Source of the DNA: Candidatus Omnitrophota bacterium
GTDB lineage: Bacteria > Omnitrophota > Gorgyraeia > Zapsychrales > Zapsychraceae
Direction: 5' to 3'
DNA length: 8,574 nt
Assembly: GCA_020430005.1 (NCBI GenBank)
Contig: JAGQKQ010000075.1
Location: 1 to 8,574 of the forward strand
Below the pieces are notes generated by a model. The model saw only the letters and a list, made by a program, of their open reading frames with translations, was not told the origin of the DNA and ran no database searches. Both the position numbers and the translations under genes were made by a program. Within the stretch, counting starts at the first letter, position 1. Each line of letters starts with the position of its first letter. This document shows positions 5,866 to 8,574 of this stretch, piece after piece.

Positions 5866-6306
5866 TTAATTTGTATCCAATATAAAAGTAACCGGTCCGT
5901 CATTGACCAGCGAGACTTGCATCATCGCCCGAAATTGTCCTGTTTCTACCTTTAGTCCCTGCTCGCGAAGCCCTTTAACATAATATTCATAAAGGTGTTC
6001 GGCGGTTTGAGGATCAGCCGCCTGATCAAAAGAAGGCCGGCGTCCCTTGCGGCAATCTCCATAAATGGTAAATTGGGACACAACAAGAATATCCGCTTTC
6101 ACATCCAATGCGGAAAGGTTCATCTTCCCCTGGGGATCATCAAACATACGCAACTGGACGGTTTTTTGAATAAGAAAATCAGCATCCGATTCATTATCTT
6201 CTTTCGATACACCCAGAAGAACAAGAATTCCAAATCCTGTTTTTCCAATAACTTTTGATTCAACTGTAACGTGAGATTCTGTAACGCGCTGTAGTATGGC
6301 TTTCAT
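5866..6306 (-). CDS. dtd: D-aminoacyl-tRNA deacylase
   Basis: 146 aa, full length for bacterial Dtd. The enzyme hydrolyses D-aminoacyl-tRNAs (and glycyl-tRNA-Ala) to free D-amino acid and tRNA, proofreading translation in the cytosol as a homodimer. Diagnostic elements are all present: MKAILQRV start, SQFTIYGD (77-84) with the catalytic-site Ser/Gln/Phe/Thr, GRRPSFDQAA (88-97), and NDGPVT (135-140), which carries the cross-subunit Gly137-cisPro138 motif that excludes L-amino acids. It is the first gene of the minus-strand run. A strong sigma70-like promoter lies 42-70 bp upstream, leaving a short leader of roughly 35 nt without a convincing Shine-Dalgarno sequence. The stop is immediately followed by heptad repeats and then the TatD-family gene. 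No anomalies in the coding sequence. Confidence 0.96.
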   Translation of the reverse strand: MKAILQRVTESHVTVESKVIGKTGFGILVLLGVSKEDNESDADFLIQKTVQLRMFDDPQGKMNLSALDVKADILVVSQFTIYGDCRKGRRPSFDQAADPQTAEHLYEYYVKGLREQGLKVETGQFRAMMQVSLVNDGPVTFILDTN

Positions 6307-6347
6307 AGAATTTTCAGTTTTAAATCAGTAAAATGCCTGACTGGTCA

Positions 6348-6376
6348 ATTATAGGGTGTCTTTTTAGGATGGTCAA
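6348..6376 (-). promoter_or_regulatory. Sigma70-type promoter for the dtd operon
   Basis: On the minus strand, -35 TTGACC (6376-6371) and -10 TATAAT (6353-6348) are separated by exactly 17 nt. The match is 5/6 and 6/6 to consensus. Transcription would start near 6341, about 35 nt before the dtd ATG at 6306. The 7-mer TTGACCA occurs twice in the same orientation, once over the -35 (6376-6370) and once starting on the last base of the -10 (6348-6342), 28 nt apart; this could be chance or a repressor site pair. Confidence 0.8.
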
Positions 6377-6388
6377 CCCAAAACATTT

Positions 6389-6417
6389 TTCAAAAAGTGT
6401 TAAATAAGTCTTACAAT
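6389..6417 (+). promoter_or_regulatory. Candidate promoter for the Hel308-like helicase gene
   Basis: TTCAAA (6389-6394, 4/6 to the -35 consensus) and TACAAT (6412-6417, 5/6 to the -10 consensus) stand 17 nt apart on the plus strand. They would give a start near 6424 and a leader of about 36 nt before ATG 6460. It lies back to back with the dtd promoter, the two -35 boxes being about 12 nt apart, so the 153-bp gap looks like a compact divergent promoter region. The -35 is weak. Confidence 0.42.
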
Positions 6418-6459
6418 AGTAAATCCGCCTGACAAAGCCATTGACGCCTTCTTTAATCT

Positions 6460-8574
6460 ATGTTAGAACAAGCCATTATGAAACTTCACCAAGCCCTGAC
6501 CGACCATCATTTTTCCGAAGATGCCCAGAAAATCATTCTTTCTTCCGGCATCACGGATCTTCATCCGCCGCAAGCCGACGCCGTTCAAAAGGGCGTTCTA
6601 AAAGGCAAAAGCCTTCTTATGTCGGTTCCTACCGCTGCTGGAAAAACATTAATTGCCGAATTATGCATGGTTAAGGCTTTACTTAATGATAAAAACAATC
6701 GTTGTTTGTACATCGCGCCGTTAAAAGCCTTAGCCAGTGAAAAATATAATGATTTTAAGAAAAAGTATGAAAGCTTAGGTATTCAGGTCGGTTTGGCCAT
6801 CGGCGACATTGACAGTCCCAGCAAATATTTAAACCGCTATCAAATTATTGTGGCCACGGCAGAGAAAGTAGATTCTCTCCTGCGTTCCAAAGCCCAGTGG
6901 CTGATTGATAACCTTTCTGTTGTTGTATTGGATGAAATCCATTTTATCAACGACGGTCTGCGCGGCCCTACCCTGGAAATTCTAACCGCGCGTATTAAAC
7001 AGTTAAATCCCGATGTCCAATTGTTGGCTTTAAGCGCAACCGTTAACAATGCCAATGAAATGGCCAAATGGTTAAAAAGTGAACTGGTCTTAAGCGACTG
7101 GCGCCCCATTCCTTTAAAAGAAGGGGTTTATCAAAACGAACATATTCTTTTTGATGGCTATGGTTCAAAATACATTACCGAAGAAGCCCCTGATGATGTG
7201 AGCAAACTTACGCTTGATACGCTGCGCGGCAAAGGACAGGTTTTAATTTTCGTTAACTCCCGTCGCTCGGCTCAAGCCGTCAGCCGTCAAATCTGTGCGA
7301 GTGTGGCCAAAGTTCTAACACCCGAAGAAAAGGATAAACTAGCCAAGATTTCAAAGCGCATATCATCCAGCGCGGCCGCTACCAAACTTTGCCATAAACT
7401 TGCTGAGGTGATAAAACACGGGAGCGCCTTTCATCATGCCGGTTTAAAACCGGCGCAACGCTCACTGATTGAAGATTCCTTTAAAGAAAATCTGATTAAA
7501 GCGATTAGCTGCACGCCGACCTTAGCCGCCGGTGTCAACCTTCCGGCCCGCCGGGCAATTATCCGTGACTGCAAACGTTTTGAAAGCGGATTAGGGGCCG
7601 CTTATATTCCAACTTCTGAATATAAACAATGTGCAGGCCGCGCCGGACGACCGCAATACGATGAATATGGTGAAGCTGTATTGATTGCGAAAACATCGTC
7701 CCAAGCCAGCACCCTTTTTGAAAAGTATATTCATGCCGATCCGGAACCGGTGACATCAAAACTATCTAATGAATCGGCTTTGCGGATCCATATTCTGGCC
7801 TCCATTGCCGGTGGTTATGTGCACGATGTGGACGGGATGTTCGAGTTTATCTCCCACACCTTTTTAGCCCATCAACAGCCAAAGACAGATCTTTTCGATT
7901 TTATTGTAAACATTTTTGATTTCCTTCAACGGGAAGGCTTTGTTGAAAAAAGCGGATACCGTTTTTTTGCAACACCGCTGGGGGCTTTAACCAGCCGTCT
8001 TTATATCGACCCGTTAACAACAATTACGATTCGCGAAGGTTTAAACCGGACATCCAACAACTTTTCTCCCATCGGTGTGTTACATATGATTACCTGCTGC
8101 CCTGACGGTCCCGGGTTATCCGTCGGGAAAAAGGATGTAGAAGATTTAGAGTTTTTTGCTTCTAACCATCACGAAGATTTTATATTTACCCCGGAAAATT
8201 ATCCTGAAATTGAAGATTTTTATACCTACCTCTCTTCTATTAAAGCCGCCTGGCTCTTGAACCAATGGATTGAAGAAGAAAAGGAAGATGTGATCTGTGA
8301 TCAATTCAGCGTCGGGCCGGGCGATGTCTATCGGCATATTGATGCCACGCAATGGCTACTATACGCTGCCGGAACGATCGCGGAACTTCTGCGCAAGAAA
8401 TCTCTCACTTTTGAGCTGCAGGACTTACGTAACCGCGTGCGTTATGGTGTAAAAAAAGAGCTCCTGGATATTGTGCAGTTAAAAGGCGTGGGAAGAATCC
8501 GCTCGCGTATTTTGTTTCAAAAAGGGTACACCAAACTTAGTGACTTCAAATTTACCGCGGAAGACGAATTGGGC
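6460..8574 (+). CDS. Hel308/Ski2-like ATP-dependent DNA helicase (3' end beyond window)
   Basis: 705 codons are visible without a stop. This is a superfamily 2 helicase of the Ski2-like/Hel308 type, a 3'-5' helicase acting at stalled forks, best known in archaea and related to the PolQ helicase domain. Domains in order: Q-like HPPQADAV (35-42), Walker A PTAAGKT (57-63), APLKALASEK (86-95), ATAEK (132-136), DEIH (158-161), LSAT (191-194), VLIFVNSRRSA (261-271), FHHAGL (324-329), TPTLAAGVNLPAR (352-364) and QCAGRAGRP (390-398). These are followed by a winged-helix/ratchet-like region (about 410-660) and a helix-hairpin-helix LKGVGRIRSRILFQKGY (674-690), as in Hel308 domain 5. Length so far suggests the gene is almost complete. 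No Shine-Dalgarno sequence precedes ATG 6460 or the alternative ATG 6478. All helicase motifs look intact. I give no symbol because bacterial members have no settled name. Confidence 0.9.
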   Translation, partial: MLEQAIMKLHQALTDHHFSEDAQKIILSSGITDLHPPQADAVQKGVLKGKSLLMSVPTAAGKTLIAELCMVKALLNDKNNRCLYIAPLKALASEKYNDFKKKYESLGIQVGLAIGDIDSPSKYLNRYQIIVATAEKVDSLLRSKAQWLIDNLSVVVLDEIHFINDGLRGPTLEILTARIKQLNPDVQLLALSATVNNANEMAKWLKSELVLSDWRPIPLKEGVYQNEHILFDGYGSKYITEEAPDDVSKLTLDTLRGKGQVLIFVNSRRSAQAVSRQICASVAKVLTPEEKDKLAKISKRISSSAAATKLCHKLAEVIKHGSAFHHAGLKPAQRSLIEDSFKENLIKAISCTPTLAAGVNLPARRAIIRDCKRFESGLGAAYIPTSEYKQCAGRAGRPQYDEYGEAVLIAKTSSQASTLFEKYIHADPEPVTSKLSNESALRIHILASIAGGYVHDVDGMFEFISHTFLAHQQPKTDLFDFIVNIFDFLQREGFVEKSGYRFFATPLGALTSRLYIDPLTTITIREGLNRTSNNFSPIGVLHMITCCPDGPGLSVGKKDVEDLEFFASNHHEDFIFTPENYPEIEDFYTYLSSIKAAWLLNQWIEEEKEDVICDQFSVGPGDVYRHIDATQWLLYAAGTIAELLRKKSLTFELQDLRNRVRYGVKKELLDIVQLKGVGRIRSRILFQKGYTKLSDFKFTAEDELG

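Overview
The window reads as ordinary bacterial chromosome of low to moderate GC from an uncultured-type lineage. The gene set is a bacterial PolX with a PHP domain, a bacterial Dtd, a DUF3352-type membrane-anchored protein, a PcaC-like carboxymuconolactone decarboxylase and a Hel308-type helicase. Together with intergenic heptad repeats and a GGGGAC-type palindrome, this reminds me of Candidatus Omnitrophota or a neighbouring PVC/Elusimicrobia-like group. That placement is an impression, not a demonstrated result.

Layout. Nearly everything left of 6306 is on the minus strand and looks like one operon read from right to left. A near-consensus sigma70 promoter (6348-6376) is followed by dtd (5866-6306), a TatD-family hydrolase (5004-5792), a DUF3352-like anchored protein (2928-4982), a PcaC-like protein (2538-2921), a small possibly PH-like protein (2212-2538), a tiny lipoprotein (2030-2215), polX (238-1959), and the first 40 codons of an NfnA/SudB-like flavoprotein (1-121, cut by the window edge). 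The middle genes are tightly packed: a 1-nt TAATG overlap, a TTGA stop/start overlap and a 6-nt gap. On the plus strand, divergent from dtd across a 153-bp gap, lies a Hel308/Ski2-like helicase (6460 to the window end, 705 codons, no stop reached).

The three larger gaps inside the minus-strand run are not plain spacers. 5793-5865 (dtd/tatD) and 142-234 (polX/flavoprotein) hold sequence with 7-nt periodicity and inverted halves. 1969-2020 (lipoprotein/polX) holds a perfect 12-bp-arm palindrome plus a second imperfect one, like REP elements mobilised by RAYT transposases. In every case the repeat starts within about 10 nt of the upstream stop codon, and two of the three reach the next start codon. 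These repeats are the most unusual part of the window.

Functionally, several genes concern nucleic-acid or translation quality control: PolX (gap-filling repair), TatD (metal-dependent nuclease/hydrolase), Hel308 (fork-associated helicase) and Dtd (removal of D-amino acids from tRNA). The DUF3352 protein, the PcaC-like protein, the small PH-like protein and the lipoprotein form a compact uncharacterised block, two members of which appear to be envelope-associated. I see no tRNA, rRNA, CRISPR array, transposase gene, toxin-antitoxin pair or phage gene.
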